Source of the DNA: Parvularcula maris
GTDB taxonomy: Bacteria > Pseudomonadota > Alphaproteobacteria > Caulobacterales > Parvularculaceae
Direction: 5' to 3'
DNA: 64,000 nucleotides
Assembly (NCBI RefSeq): GCF_024505085.1
Contig: NZ_JANIBC010000001.1
Location: 248,001-312,000 of the forward strand
Positions 44,592 to 53,397 of the stretch are shown piece after piece. A program made the translations under genes and the position numbers. The notes below the pieces were generated by a model that saw nothing but the letters and a program-made list of their open reading frames with translations, was not told the origin of the DNA and made no database searches. Within the stretch, counting starts at the first letter, position 1, and every line of letters starts with the position of its first letter.

Positions 44592-45812
44592 CTAGCCCTG
44601 GTACTTCGCCACGGCGAGGGAGGCGTTGGTGCCGCCAAAGCCGAAGCTGTTGGTCAGGACCGCCTCGAGGTCCATGCCCTCGCGAAGCTCGCGGATCACG
44701 GGCAGATGGGCGAACTCGTCGCCGATCTTCTCGATATGGGCGGAGGCCGCCAGGAAGCGCTCCTTCATCTGGAGGAGGCTGAAGATCAGCTCCTGGGCGC
44801 CGACCGCGCCGAGGGAGTGGCCCGTGAGGGACTTGGTGGAGGCGAAGGGCGGCATGTCCTGGCCGAACACCTCCTCCAACGCGCCCGCCTCGCGGGTGTC
44901 GCCAATGGGTGTCGAGGTGCCGTGGGTGTTGATGTAGCCGATTTTCTCGCGGACCGTCTCCAGCGCCTTCCGCATGCAGCGCGCCGCGCCCTCGCCGGAG
45001 GGGGCGACCATGTCGTAGCCGTCGGAGTTCGCAGCATAGCCGACGATCTCGCCCCAGATCTTAGCGCCCCTCGCCAGCGCCCGGTCGAGGGTCTCGACCA
45101 CCACCGTGGCGGCGCCGCCCGCGATCACGAAGCCGTCGCGGTCCGCGTCATAGGCGCGTGATGCCGTCTCGGGGGTGTCGTTGTACTTGGTCGACATGGC
45201 GCCCATGGCGTCGAACATGTTGCAGAGGGTCCAGTCGAGGTCCTCGCCGCCGCCGGCGAAGATCACGTCCTGCTTGCCCATCGCCACCTGCTCGTAGGCG
45301 TGGCCGATGCAGTGAACGGAGGTCGCGCAGGCCGAGCTGATCGAGTAGTTGAGGCCCTTGATCTTGTACGGGACAGCCAGGCAGGCCGAGTTGGTGGAGC
45401 TCATCGCCTTGGGCACCGCCGTCGGGCCGATCTTGCGCGGGCTCCCCGTCTCGCGAGTCTTGTCGGCGGCCATGACGATGGTCTCCGTCGAGGGGCCGCC
45501 GGAGCCCATGACGATGCCGGTCATCTCGTGGCTGACCTCGTCCTCGGTGAGCCCAGCGTCCTTGATGGCGTCGCGCATGGCGAGGTAGTTCCAGGCCGCG
45601 CCCTCGCCCATGAAGCGCCTCGTCTTGCGGTCGAGCACCTCCTCCACATCCACCTTGGGCTTACCCCAGACCTGCGACTTGAAGCCCAGCTCCGCCATTT
45701 GTTCGGAAAAGGTGATGCCGGAGATGCTCTCCTTCAGGCTCTTGGTGACCTCGTCCAGCGTGTCCCCGATCGAGGAGACGATACCCATTCCAGTGATGAC
45801 GACTCGGCGCAT
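44592..45812 (-). CDS. fabB: Beta-ketoacyl-ACP synthase I
   Basis: A 406-residue condensing enzyme. The nucleophile is Cys162 in SISSACATSVH. The two catalytic His lie in YINTHGTSTPIGD and STKSLTGHSLGAVG, and the glycine-rich C-terminus is NSFGFGGTNASL. The length and Cys position match E. coli FabB (163). It elongates saturated and unsaturated acyl-ACP and is required with FabA for anaerobic-type unsaturated fatty acid synthesis. It lies 77 bp downstream of fabA on the same strand. GGGAGAG precedes ATG 45812. Confidence 0.96.
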   Translation of the reverse strand: MRRVVITGMGIVSSIGDTLDEVTKSLKESISGITFSEQMAELGFKSQVWGKPKVDVEEVLDRKTRRFMGEGAAWNYLAMRDAIKDAGLTEDEVSHEMTGIVMGSGGPSTETIVMAADKTRETGSPRKIGPTAVPKAMSSTNSACLAVPYKIKGLNYSISSACATSVHCIGHAYEQVAMGKQDVIFAGGGEDLDWTLCNMFDAMGAMSTKYNDTPETASRAYDADRDGFVIAGGAATVVVETLDRALARGAKIWGEIVGYAANSDGYDMVAPSGEGAARCMRKALETVREKIGYINTHGTSTPIGDTREAGALEEVFGQDMPPFASTKSLTGHSLGAVGAQELIFSLLQMKERFLAASAHIEKIGDEFAHLPVIRELREGMDLEAVLTNSFGFGGTNASLAVAKYQG

Positions 45813-45889
45813 AGCCTCTCCCTTTCGAGGGGTTATGGGGCTTACCGCCCCTTTTTATTCGTTACGGATGCGGCAGGTGAGCCGCCGGA

Positions 45890-46423
45890 TCAGCCGAGGA
45901 CCGAGCCTTCGAGCTGTTCCATGGAGAAGAGGCCCACGCGCAGATCCTTGGCCTCGTAGATCTTCTTGTCGTCCACGAACATGGTGCCGTCGGCGATGGC
46001 GAGGACAAGTTTCCCCCGCATCGCTCGGCGGATGTCGATCTCGTAGCGGACGAGCTTGTTCTGAGGCCGCACCTGACCGGTGAACTTGACCTGGCCTGCA
46101 CCGAGCGCCCGGCCGTGGCCAGGGCTGCCGCCCCAGGTCAGGAAGAACCCGGTGAGCTGCCACAGCGCATCGAGGCCGAGGCACCCCGGCATCACTGGGT
46201 CGCCCGGAAAATGGCACTCGAAGAACCAGAGGTCCGGCGTGATGTCGAGCTCGGCGACGATCTGCCCCTTGCCGTAGGCCCCGCCCTCATCGGCGATATG
46301 GGTGATGCGGTCCATCATCAGCATGGGCGGCACGGGAAGCTGCGCCGTACCGGGGCCGCGCAGCCCGTTCCGGCCGCATTCGAGGAGCTCTTCTTTGGAG
46401 AAGGAGGACTTGCGTTCGGTCAT
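45890..46423 (-). CDS. fabA: 3-hydroxydecanoyl-ACP dehydratase/isomerase
   Basis: A 177-residue hot-dog-fold enzyme. The catalytic His71 is in [14 protein letters not shown] and Asp85 in [15 protein letters not shown], as in E. coli FabA (70 and 84). [10 protein letters not shown] near residue 35 and the late [10 protein letters not shown] are family-typical. It dehydrates 3-hydroxydecanoyl-ACP and isomerises trans-2 to cis-3-decenoyl-ACP, opening the unsaturated branch. It is first in the fabA-fabB operon. Confidence 0.96.
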   Translation of the reverse strand: MTERKSSFSKEELLECGRNGLRGPGTAQLPVPPMLMMDRITHIADEGGAYGKGQIVAELDITPDLWFFECHFPGDPVMPGCLGLDALWQLTGFFLTWGGSPGHGRALGAGQVKFTGQVRPQNKLVRYEIDIRRAMRGKLVLAIADGTMFVDDKKIYEAKDLRVGLFSMEQLEGSVLG

Positions 46424-46584
46424 GGGAGGGGCAGTAGCGGCGGCAGGCGGGGGCGGTCAACTTTGCTTGGCGCTGAGTTTTTTGCTCGGCGCTACCGGCT
46501 CGCTGCCCGCGAGCCTATTTGAGCGCCGGCTCGACTTCGCTCCGCTACGCTCGCGTTCTTCGGGGGCAGGGGTTCGCGCGCTGC

Positions 46585-46630
46585 TTCCTCCCCCTACCAG
46601 GGGGAGGTGCCCGAAGGGCGGAGGGGGACT
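46585..46630. repeat. Repeat family C, short copy
   Basis: TTCCTCCCCCTACCAGGGGG followed by AGGTGCCCGAAGGGCGGAGG is identical over 45 bp to 40801-40845. It contains a CTCCCCCTACCAGGGGGAG hairpin. The TolC-type gene ends 32 bp downstream, so it may act in termination of that operon. Confidence 0.8.
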
Positions 46631-46661
46631 TTCCACTAGCGAAACCCCCCAAGGGTAAAGG

Positions 46662-48059
46662 TCAGTTCCCGCCCGCCGAAAGGCGTTCGAGGTCGAGCGT
46701 TGCCGCCTGGTAGGCGATAGCGGCGCTGGCGAGGGTCTGCTGGGCTTCGATGAGGCGGATGGAGGCGTTGGCCAGGGTCTGCTCGCGCAGATTGACGAGG
46801 AAGAAGTCGCTGGCGCCGCCTTGGAACTGCTGCTCTTCCGCTTCCAACAGGCGTTCCGCTTGCTGACGTTCCAGCTTCGTCAGCTCGAGAATGTCCGAGG
46901 CCGCATCGAGGCTGACCTGGAGATCGGCGAGCTCGCGGGCGATCTGGTCGCGGGCGAGCCGCTGACGCTGTTCGAGGCCTTCCAAAGCCGCCTCGGCGCT
47001 GCGGACACGGCCCCTCGCGGCGCGGCGTCCAAAGGGGACGGAGAAGGTCACGCCTGCTTTGAGTTCCGCAGCATCCCGGCTCGGGCCACCCGGAGCGATG
47101 GCGCCGTAATCGTCCGAGCCCTCGACGGAGAATTTGAGGTCAGGCTGAAGATCGTTCCGTGCCAGACGCATATCGAGTTCGAGCTGCTCACGGGCGATCT
47201 CGAAGAGCTGGAGGTCGGGCCTAGCATTGAGGTCGATCAGGGCGGCGCCGGTGCGCATCGGCATGCCGATCTCCTCGGGGAGCTGCGTTCGATCCGGCGC
47301 GGAAGGCTGGCCTTCTTCGTCGCGGTAGAAGAGGGCGAGGGCGTTCGCCGCCGTCTGCAGATCGCGCTCGGCACGCCTGACGAGCTCCTTCCGGCGAGTC
47401 AGGTTCTGAAGGTTCTCGGTGATGTCGATTGCGGCCCGCGCACCCGATTCGACCTCCCGGCGGAGGGCGGTGTCGCGGTTCGCCGCGATGCCGAGGAGCT
47501 CCTCATAGACCGTCAGAACACGTCCCGCCGCCACCCAACGCCAGTAGGCGAGAAGCGCATCCTGCTGCACTTCAATACGGGTCAGGAGGATATCGAGCTC
47601 GGCAGCGCTCACCTGCAGCCCCGCCCGCTCAATGCCGGCTCTTCGCGCGTCGATGGCGCGGTTTCGGAGGAGGTTGAAGATGACCCCGACCCTGATCTCG
47701 CCGCCCTGATCGGTGTAGTCGTAGTCCTCGTAGATCGGCAGCGTGCCCTGGGAGATGCGGTAGCCGCCATAGACCTCCGTGCCCAGAGGGCCGAGCGCCC
47801 GTCTCGCGCCGACTTCCGCCACGTCTCCCGACCAGAAGCCTTCAAGGCGGCTGGTGGCTCGGCTCCTCACCACCGTGTCGAAGACGCCCCTGGCGGAGAG
47901 CTGCTCGCCCAGCGCCTCGCGTCTTGCGGCCCTTGCCTCAAGCACCGCCGGGTAGTTGTCCGTGGCCGAACGGGCGACATCGCGGGGCAGGAGAACGTCC
48001 TGGGCCGCAGCGCTGCCGACGCTCAGCAGGCAGAGAAGAGCAAAAAGGAAGGCCCTCAC
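46662..48059 (-). CDS. TolC-family outer-membrane efflux channel
   Basis: A 465-residue protein with a signal peptide (MRAFLFALLCLLSVGSAAAQ). The two-repeat TolC architecture shows long helical hairpins ([63 protein letters not shown]) and short barrel strands such as GVTFSVPFGRR. Its GTG start overlaps the HlyD stop as GTGA. It would be the outer-membrane exit for the exporter formed with the two upstream genes. Being dedicated to one operon is typical of type I secretion-like sets. Repeat C follows. Confidence 0.9.
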   Translation of the reverse strand: MRAFLFALLCLLSVGSAAAQDVLLPRDVARSATDNYPAVLEARAARREALGEQLSARGVFDTVVRSRATSRLEGFWSGDVAEVGARRALGPLGTEVYGGYRISQGTLPIYEDYDYTDQGGEIRVGVIFNLLRNRAIDARRAGIERAGLQVSAAELDILLTRIEVQQDALLAYWRWVAAGRVLTVYEELLGIAANRDTALRREVESGARAAIDITENLQNLTRRKELVRRAERDLQTAANALALFYRDEEGQPSAPDRTQLPEEIGMPMRTGAALIDLNARPDLQLFEIAREQLELDMRLARNDLQPDLKFSVEGSDDYGAIAPGGPSRDAAELKAGVTFSVPFGRRAARGRVRSAEAALEGLEQRQRLARDQIARELADLQVSLDAASDILELTKLERQQAERLLEAEEQQFQGGASDFFLVNLREQTLANASIRLIEAQQTLASAAIAYQAATLDLERLSAGGN

Positions 48060-49090
48060 CGGGTCTGCGCTCCCGAGCTCGGCTGCTGCGTGAGGGTGGG
48101 GGGGAAGTTGTTGAGCTGGCGCCAGAGCTCAAAGCCCAGGGGCACGGTCTCGAACAAAACCCAGCCCCGCACCTTGGCGCCGAAGCGGATGAAGCGCTCG
48201 GAGGGCCAGGGCTCGTCGGTCTCCTCTGGCTCGGCGATCAGCACGCGGAACTGGCCGTTGGCCTGGGCAGTGGGGTCGACGGAGAGCACCTCGCCGGGGA
48301 AGGTGCCGAAGGCGATGGACGGCCAGCCGGAGAACTGCACCACGGGCCAGCCTTCGAAGACAAGGCGGACCTTCGAGCCAGGATGGACCAGCGCCACGTC
48401 GCGCCCGTCGATATAGAGCTCGACGACCCGCTTGGCGCCCTCCGGCTGGAAGGTGGCCACCGGGTCGCCCACCGAGACAGTAGTGGAGGAGGCGCCCGCA
48501 TTGATCCGCAGGATGGTGCCGTCGCGGGGCGCGTGGACGATCTGCTGGGCTTGGCGGGAGAGGTCCACCTGCTGGCGGGCGATAGCAGCCTCGGCGCTGG
48601 CGAGGTCCGAACGCAGCCCTTCGACGCGGATACGGGCCTGCTCGTAGGTGCGTCTGGCCGCAAGCCCGCTGTCGAAGAGGTCCCTCGTGCGCTGGAGGTC
48701 GATCCTGGCAGTGGAGAGCGCCGCGGCCGCCGCGTCGCGGGCGTTGAGGAGCTGGCGCTGCTCGGCGTTCAGACGCTCGATCAGGTTGGCGTCGTTGTCG
48801 GCGATCTTGAGGATGGGATCGCCCTCCTCGACCCTCGCGCCGTCCCGCACATACCAACGCTCGATCCGCCCCGAGACGAGGGCGTTGATCTCCTGCACCC
48901 GGTCGTTGGGATCGAGGGTGGTGACCGTTCCCGCCCCCACGGTGGTCTGTACCCAGGGCGTGAAGGTCAGGAAGACCAGCGCCGCGGTCAGCGTCAGGGC
49001 GATCATCGAGCCTGTCACCCGCATGACCCTTGGCATACGGATCGACTGAAGCGTGGTGAAGTACTGAAGGTGCTGCTCGCGAAGGGGCAT
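48056..49090 (-). CDS. HlyD-family periplasmic adaptor (membrane fusion protein)
   Basis: A 344-residue adaptor. There is one membrane helix near residues 27-46 (SMIALTLTAALVFLTFTPWV), a lipoyl-like half (INALVSGRIERWYVRDGARVEEGDPIL) and a helical hairpin (LNAEQRQLLNARDAAAAALSTARIDLQRTRDLF). The second lipoyl half is VHAPRDGTILRINAGASSTTV, and a beta-barrel domain follows. It bridges inner-membrane exporter and outer-membrane channel. The start is 1 bp after the stop of the ABC gene and the end overlaps the TolC gene, so all three are one translational unit. Confidence 0.9.
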   Translation of the reverse strand: MPLREQHLQYFTTLQSIRMPRVMRVTGSMIALTLTAALVFLTFTPWVQTTVGAGTVTTLDPNDRVQEINALVSGRIERWYVRDGARVEEGDPILKIADNDANLIERLNAEQRQLLNARDAAAAALSTARIDLQRTRDLFDSGLAARRTYEQARIRVEGLRSDLASAEAAIARQQVDLSRQAQQIVHAPRDGTILRINAGASSTTVSVGDPVATFQPEGAKRVVELYIDGRDVALVHPGSKVRLVFEGWPVVQFSGWPSIAFGTFPGEVLSVDPTAQANGQFRVLIAEPEETDEPWPSERFIRFGAKVRGWVLFETVPLGFELWRQLNNFPPTLTQQPSSGAQTR

Positions 49091-49091
49091 A

Positions 49092-50828
49092 TCAGGCGTC
49101 CTCCACCGCGCGCACGGGCTCGAGCTTCGTCATGGCGCTCCGCATACCCAGGATGGCGGGGTCGTCCGAGATGGTCTGCTTCTGCGCGCCGATGCAGAGG
49201 TAGCGGTCGAAATGCATTTGCGGCTCGGCGGAGGAGAAGATGATGAGCGTGGTCGGCTCGTCGCAGGTGACGCAGAGCCTGTCCACCGCACGCTGAAGGA
49301 AGGCCGAGGGCAGGGTGTCGAAGAGCTGGTTCAGGATGAGCACCTTCGGTCTGGCGAGGATCGCCGCGGCCAGCTTGAGGCGCATGGTTTCGCTCACTGA
49401 CAAAGGCCAGCCTGTCACCGAGAGCTGGGTGTCGAGCCCGTCCTCGAGCTCCTCCATCACCTCGTCGAGACCGACGCAGGCGAGGGTGTCGAGCATCTCC
49501 GCGGAGGTGGCCTCCTCGCGGGCCAGGGTCAGGTAGTTCCTGATCGACATCTCCACCACGGTGGGCCGGTCGAGGACGATGACGAAGCGGCGAAGGGTCA
49601 GAACCTCGATCGAGGTGATGTCGTAGCCGCCCAGGGTCAGCGTCCCCCCCTTCGGGCTCTCGAAGCGCTTGAGGAGGTTGGTGAAGAGGCGCTGCACGCC
49701 GTGGCTCTGCGCCCTGGCATAGACGATCTGGCCGGCGGGAATCTCCACATCGAAGACCGCAGGCGCACCCCTGGCATGACCCTTGACCGCGTCGAAGACG
49801 AGGGAGCCGTGGGGCAGGTCGGGGACCTCCTCTCCGGTCGGCTCCTCCAGGACGATCCCGTCGAGGAGGGAGAGCTCCTCAGCGGCCGCGCAGAGGTCGT
49901 AGAAGTAGTTGAGGTAGCTGCCGAGCTGACTCACCCCGTAGAAGGCTACGGAGAGGACGAGCTCGGCCGCGACGAGCTGGCCTAGGGTGAGCTGTCCCTG
50001 GATGACCAGCCAGCCGCCTAGGCCCAGAAGCGCGGCGCTCGCGGTGGCGTAGAGGAGGAGGAAGCCGATGGTCTGGGAGAAATGGCGGCGGAAGTGGCGC
50101 CGATGCGCCATGACGTAGTCGTTGGTCTCCTGATCGGTGCGCTTCAGGGCGTAGGCGATGTGCTCGTGGCTCTTGAAGTAGCCGTTGGAGCCCGCCAGGG
50201 ACTGGAGCCACGCGGCGGTCTCGTGCTTCTCCTGGGACAGCTTGACCGCGGTCTTGATCGCGCCTCCCCCCCAGACGAGCCAGATCAGCCAGATCAGCGC
50301 GATGACCACCACGTTGAAGGCGAGAAAGAGCGGGTGGTAGAAGGATGTCAGGATGAAGCCCACCGCCGCCTGCAAAAGCACCGTGAAGCCGCCGATCAGA
50401 AGGATCGGCAGGGCCTTCACCACGTTGAGGATGTCGAAGTAGCGGTTGAACAGGACCGAGCGTCCATCGTCCTGGAAGAACGGCTTCTGGGCGTAGAGCG
50501 CCTTGAGAGCGATGGCGGAGGTCAGCCGCGCGTAGAAGCGCCTGGCGAAGATCTCCATCAGGTGCACGCGCATGGCGTTGAGAAGACCCGAGGCCAGAAG
50601 AAGCCCGAAAAGCGTCAGCGACAGCACCACGAGGGGCACGGCAAGCCCGGTGAAACCGACCGAGTTGATCAGCACCTGCACCGCGATCGGGGTGGCGAGG
50701 GAGAGGACACTGATGCCGATGCCGTAGATGACGGCGAGCCCCAGATACCCGGTCTCCGGCCTCAGAAGATCGGCCACCAGCTTGATGACATGGCGAGCCG
50801 AGGGGCTAGCAGACGGGTCTGCACTCAC
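49092..50828 (-). CDS. ABC exporter subunit with a degenerate (pseudo-ATPase) nucleotide-binding domain
   Basis: This 578-residue protein has an N-terminal transmembrane domain (helices between about 30 and 310) and a C-terminal cassette-like domain. Every expected ATPase motif is altered. Walker A is ARAQSHGVQR (371-380) with no GKS/T. The Q-loop region reads FVIVLDRPTVVE (415-426). The signature is PLSVSETMR (475-483) instead of LSGGQ. Walker B is VLILNQLFD, with Asn500-Gln501 in place of Asp-Glu, and the H-loop is IIFSSAEP with no His. The frame is intact and the operon tight, so it is not an obvious pseudogene. It probably cannot hydrolyse ATP. GTG 50828 follows GGAG. Confidence 0.85.
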   Translation of the reverse strand: MSADPSASPSARHVIKLVADLLRPETGYLGLAVIYGIGISVLSLATPIAVQVLINSVGFTGLAVPLVVLSLTLFGLLLASGLLNAMRVHLMEIFARRFYARLTSAIALKALYAQKPFFQDDGRSVLFNRYFDILNVVKALPILLIGGFTVLLQAAVGFILTSFYHPLFLAFNVVVIALIWLIWLVWGGGAIKTAVKLSQEKHETAAWLQSLAGSNGYFKSHEHIAYALKRTDQETNDYVMAHRRHFRRHFSQTIGFLLLYATASAALLGLGGWLVIQGQLTLGQLVAAELVLSVAFYGVSQLGSYLNYFYDLCAAAEELSLLDGIVLEEPTGEEVPDLPHGSLVFDAVKGHARGAPAVFDVEIPAGQIVYARAQSHGVQRLFTNLLKRFESPKGGTLTLGGYDITSIEVLTLRRFVIVLDRPTVVEMSIRNYLTLAREEATSAEMLDTLACVGLDEVMEELEDGLDTQLSVTGWPLSVSETMRLKLAAAILARPKVLILNQLFDTLPSAFLQRAVDRLCVTCDEPTTLIIFSSAEPQMHFDRYLCIGAQKQTISDDPAILGMRSAMTKLEPVRAVEDA

Positions 50829-51031
50829 TGATCGTTCTCCAAGGCAAGCGGCGTCGGGGCGGGGCCGCCCGAACCGGCGCTCATGTAGCTACCACGCAAC
50901 CCTATACAAGACCGAAACGGTCGGGATTGCTGCGCCGCAGAAGGCCCTGAGGACGGCAAGCTGCGGGGTTTGCTTGCGGAGCGCGGCGCGGGCGAGCAGG
51001 GCATAGGGAAAAACTAGCGCGAGGCTTCCCG

Positions 51032-51649
51032 ATGGCTATCAAACTTCACCACCTGCGCGTCGGCCGCAGCGTCTTCACGGCTTTCCTGATGGAGGAACTG
51101 GGCGTTCCCTACGAGCTCGAGATCTACGAGCGCAACGAGATGGGCCGTGCGCCGCCCGAGCTGAAGAAGGCGCATCCCCTGGGCAAGTCGCCGGTGATCG
51201 AGATCGACGGATCGGTCCTCTCCGAGAGCGGCGCCATCGCGATGGTTCTGACCGAGCGCTACGCGGGGGACGGCCCACTCGCCCCGCCGATCGATGGCGC
51301 TGCGCGGGCGGAGTGGATGCAGTGGCTTCACTACCCCGAGGGCTCAGGCTTTCTGCCGCTTTTCCTCAAGTTGCTTCTTAGCCGCGAGCAGGAGCCCAAA
51401 CCCATGCTGATCTCCATGTTTGCCGAGGGGGAGGTGCAGCTCCATCTCGGCTATCTGGAGAAGCGCTTCGAGGGCCGCGACTATGTTCTCGGCGACCACT
51501 TCACCATCCCCGATGTGGGGGTGGGCTATGTCGCCAACATGGCGAAGCGCCTGGGGCTTCTGGGCGGCTATCCCAAGCTCGCCGCCTATGCTGAGCGGAT
51601 CACCTCCCGCGAAGCGTTCCAGCGGGCTGCGGAGAAGACAGGGGGCTGA
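51032..51649 (+). CDS. Glutathione S-transferase
   Basis: A 205-residue GST. The thioredoxin-like N-terminal domain contains HPLGKSPVIEIDG with the cis-Pro and LSESGAIAMVL (Glu-Ser glutathione-binding pair). The all-alpha C-terminal domain carries VLGDHFTIPDVGVGYV with the N-capping box Asp. The first catalytic residue is probably Ser13 or Thr16 in RVGRSVFTAFL. The substrate is unknown. It stands alone, divergent from the exporter operon. Confidence 0.9.
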   Translation: MAIKLHHLRVGRSVFTAFLMEELGVPYELEIYERNEMGRAPPELKKAHPLGKSPVIEIDGSVLSESGAIAMVLTERYAGDGPLAPPIDGAARAEWMQWLHYPEGSGFLPLFLKLLLSREQEPKPMLISMFAEGEVQLHLGYLEKRFEGRDYVLGDHFTIPDVGVGYVANMAKRLGLLGGYPKLAAYAERITSREAFQRAAEKTGG

Positions 51650-51666
51650 GGGTTGCCCCTCGGGGC

Positions 51667-53328
51667 CTAGGCGGTCTTCGCCACCATGACCTCTCGTTCG
51701 CGGGGGAGGAAGGCCGGGCGGTCTTCCGTCCCCTCGTCCAGGCGGCTGGCGGCGTGCAGCATCGCCTCCCTTCCCCGGCAGTGAATGTCCCAGGCGGTCG
51801 ACGGGTCGGGCGCCTTGAAAAGGAACCGCACCTCCATGCCGTCGCGGCTATGGCCGACGACCTGCACCTTGGCCTCGTCGAGCTCGATCACCTCTTCTTC
51901 CCCCTCGACGAAGCGGCTCCACTCATGCCGGAGAGCCTCCACATTCGCCCGGTGGTCGAGGGTCAGAAGGACATACTTGCTCATCGAGCTGTCGGTCTTG
52001 GTCCAGTTCTCGAAGGTCTCGCCGACAAAGTTCAGGACCGGCGCCATGAGCCGCCGGTCGTCCCAGGTCCTGAGCCGCACATGGGTGAAGCCGATCTTCT
52101 CCACATAGGCGAGCTCGCCCTCGAAGATCACGGCATCGCCGATCCGCGCTGTCTTGGCGAAGGCGATCTGCAGGCTGGCCATGATGTTGCCGAGGGCCTC
52201 CCTGGCGGCAAAGGCCAGGACGAGACCGATCGCTCCTGCCGACCCCAGAAGGGACAGGCCGAGGGTCTGGTCGAGGTTCGACTGGAGCAGGACGAAGGCC
52301 GTGCCGACGAGCAGCATCAGCACGAGGAAGAAGCGCCTGACGGCCGATAGGGTCGTGTAGTAGGCGCGGTCCGCCTCGGCGTCGGGCTGGGTGGGGTCGC
52401 TGCCTTCGGTGTTCGAGACCCGCTCGATCACGGCGTCCATGATCGAGACCACGAGGGCCGCGGCGGCCAGCACCACGGCGGCGGTGGTGATCGGGTCGAT
52501 GACTGAGTTGACGGTGTTGGAGAAGGTGAACGCCACCGCCTGGGCGACCGAGAACGCTGCCGCGAAAACCAGAAGCGCCGCCGGTGTCCGCACCGCACGG
52601 ACGATCCAGGGGATGAGCGCCACCTCGCCCACCCCTGCGGCGGCCTTGCTCATCGCCCAGTAGGCCAGTGCCGCCAGGCCGAACGCTGCCAGCAGAAGGA
52701 GGGGAAGGGCGATCACCTCCCACCAGGAGAGGGTCCAGAAGGCCTGCTGGCGAAGCGCGGAGGGAAGAGCCCGCTCGATCGGGCCGGGCGCGAAATGCGC
52801 GTAGAGATCGGGAATGTTCTCGGTGGTCTGGCGCGGGAACACCCAGACGGGGTCCTCCCCCTCGATCTGCAACCTGGCCAGCCTGATCGCCACGGGCCGG
52901 TCCGGCAGCGTGACCAGGGCGAGGCGGAGGCTGCGCCGCTCCTCCCCCGCCACCGGATCGTTGCCGCTGGTGCGAACGGCCCTCGCGTCGGGCCGGTCCG
53001 GCAGCGTTGCCCAGTCGAGAAGGATGGCCCGCTCGATGACGAGGTGGAGCTGCTCGGCCAGAACCGGACCAAGGCGCTCCTGCTCGGCCTCAGGGAGGTA
53101 GCTCAGTTCCAGCGCCTGCGCGGCGCGGACCCAGTCCTCGCGCTGCGCTGCGGCCAGGAAGGTCTCGATGCTCGCCTGCGGGGTTTCCAGATTGACCGCA
53201 CGGTCGGTACTGGGAAGCTGCGGGTTGATGCTGTCTACGGCATAGACATAGGGACCGCTGCTCTGCGCACATGCCACCCCCATGAGAAGCACGGCGAGGA
53301 CGGCGGCCAGGGCAGCGAGGCGGTGCAT
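51667..53328 (-). CDS. MscS-family mechanosensitive channel
   Basis: A 553-residue protein with a signal peptide (MHRLAALAAVLAVLLMGVACAQ), a periplasmic domain of about 170 residues and about five membrane helices. The MscS pore helix and beta domain are LGLSLLGSAGAIGLVLAFAAREALGNIMASLQIAF and FEGELAYVEKIGFTHVRLRTWDDRRLMAPVLNF. It opens under membrane tension to release solutes. The periplasmic extension makes it a larger MscS variant than the classical 286-residue protein. It is convergent with GST and downstream of galU. Confidence 0.9.
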   Translation of the reverse strand: MHRLAALAAVLAVLLMGVACAQSSGPYVYAVDSINPQLPSTDRAVNLETPQASIETFLAAAQREDWVRAAQALELSYLPEAEQERLGPVLAEQLHLVIERAILLDWATLPDRPDARAVRTSGNDPVAGEERRSLRLALVTLPDRPVAIRLARLQIEGEDPVWVFPRQTTENIPDLYAHFAPGPIERALPSALRQQAFWTLSWWEVIALPLLLLAAFGLAALAYWAMSKAAAGVGEVALIPWIVRAVRTPAALLVFAAAFSVAQAVAFTFSNTVNSVIDPITTAAVVLAAAALVVSIMDAVIERVSNTEGSDPTQPDAEADRAYYTTLSAVRRFFLVLMLLVGTAFVLLQSNLDQTLGLSLLGSAGAIGLVLAFAAREALGNIMASLQIAFAKTARIGDAVIFEGELAYVEKIGFTHVRLRTWDDRRLMAPVLNFVGETFENWTKTDSSMSKYVLLTLDHRANVEALRHEWSRFVEGEEEVIELDEAKVQVVGHSRDGMEVRFLFKAPDPSTAWDIHCRGREAMLHAASRLDEGTEDRPAFLPREREVMVAKTA

Positions 53329-53397
53329 AGGAGGTTCCCTTCCGCGCCCCTAACGCAGGGAACTTGCCCTTCGTTCGGTTCCGCGCTGCAGCACACA

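Noticed and set aside
45837-45859. GGGGC-TTACC-GCCCC hairpin followed by TTTTT between fabA and fabB
   Set aside because: The T-run is on the + strand while both genes are on the - strand, so it cannot terminate fabA. No + strand transcript is evident.
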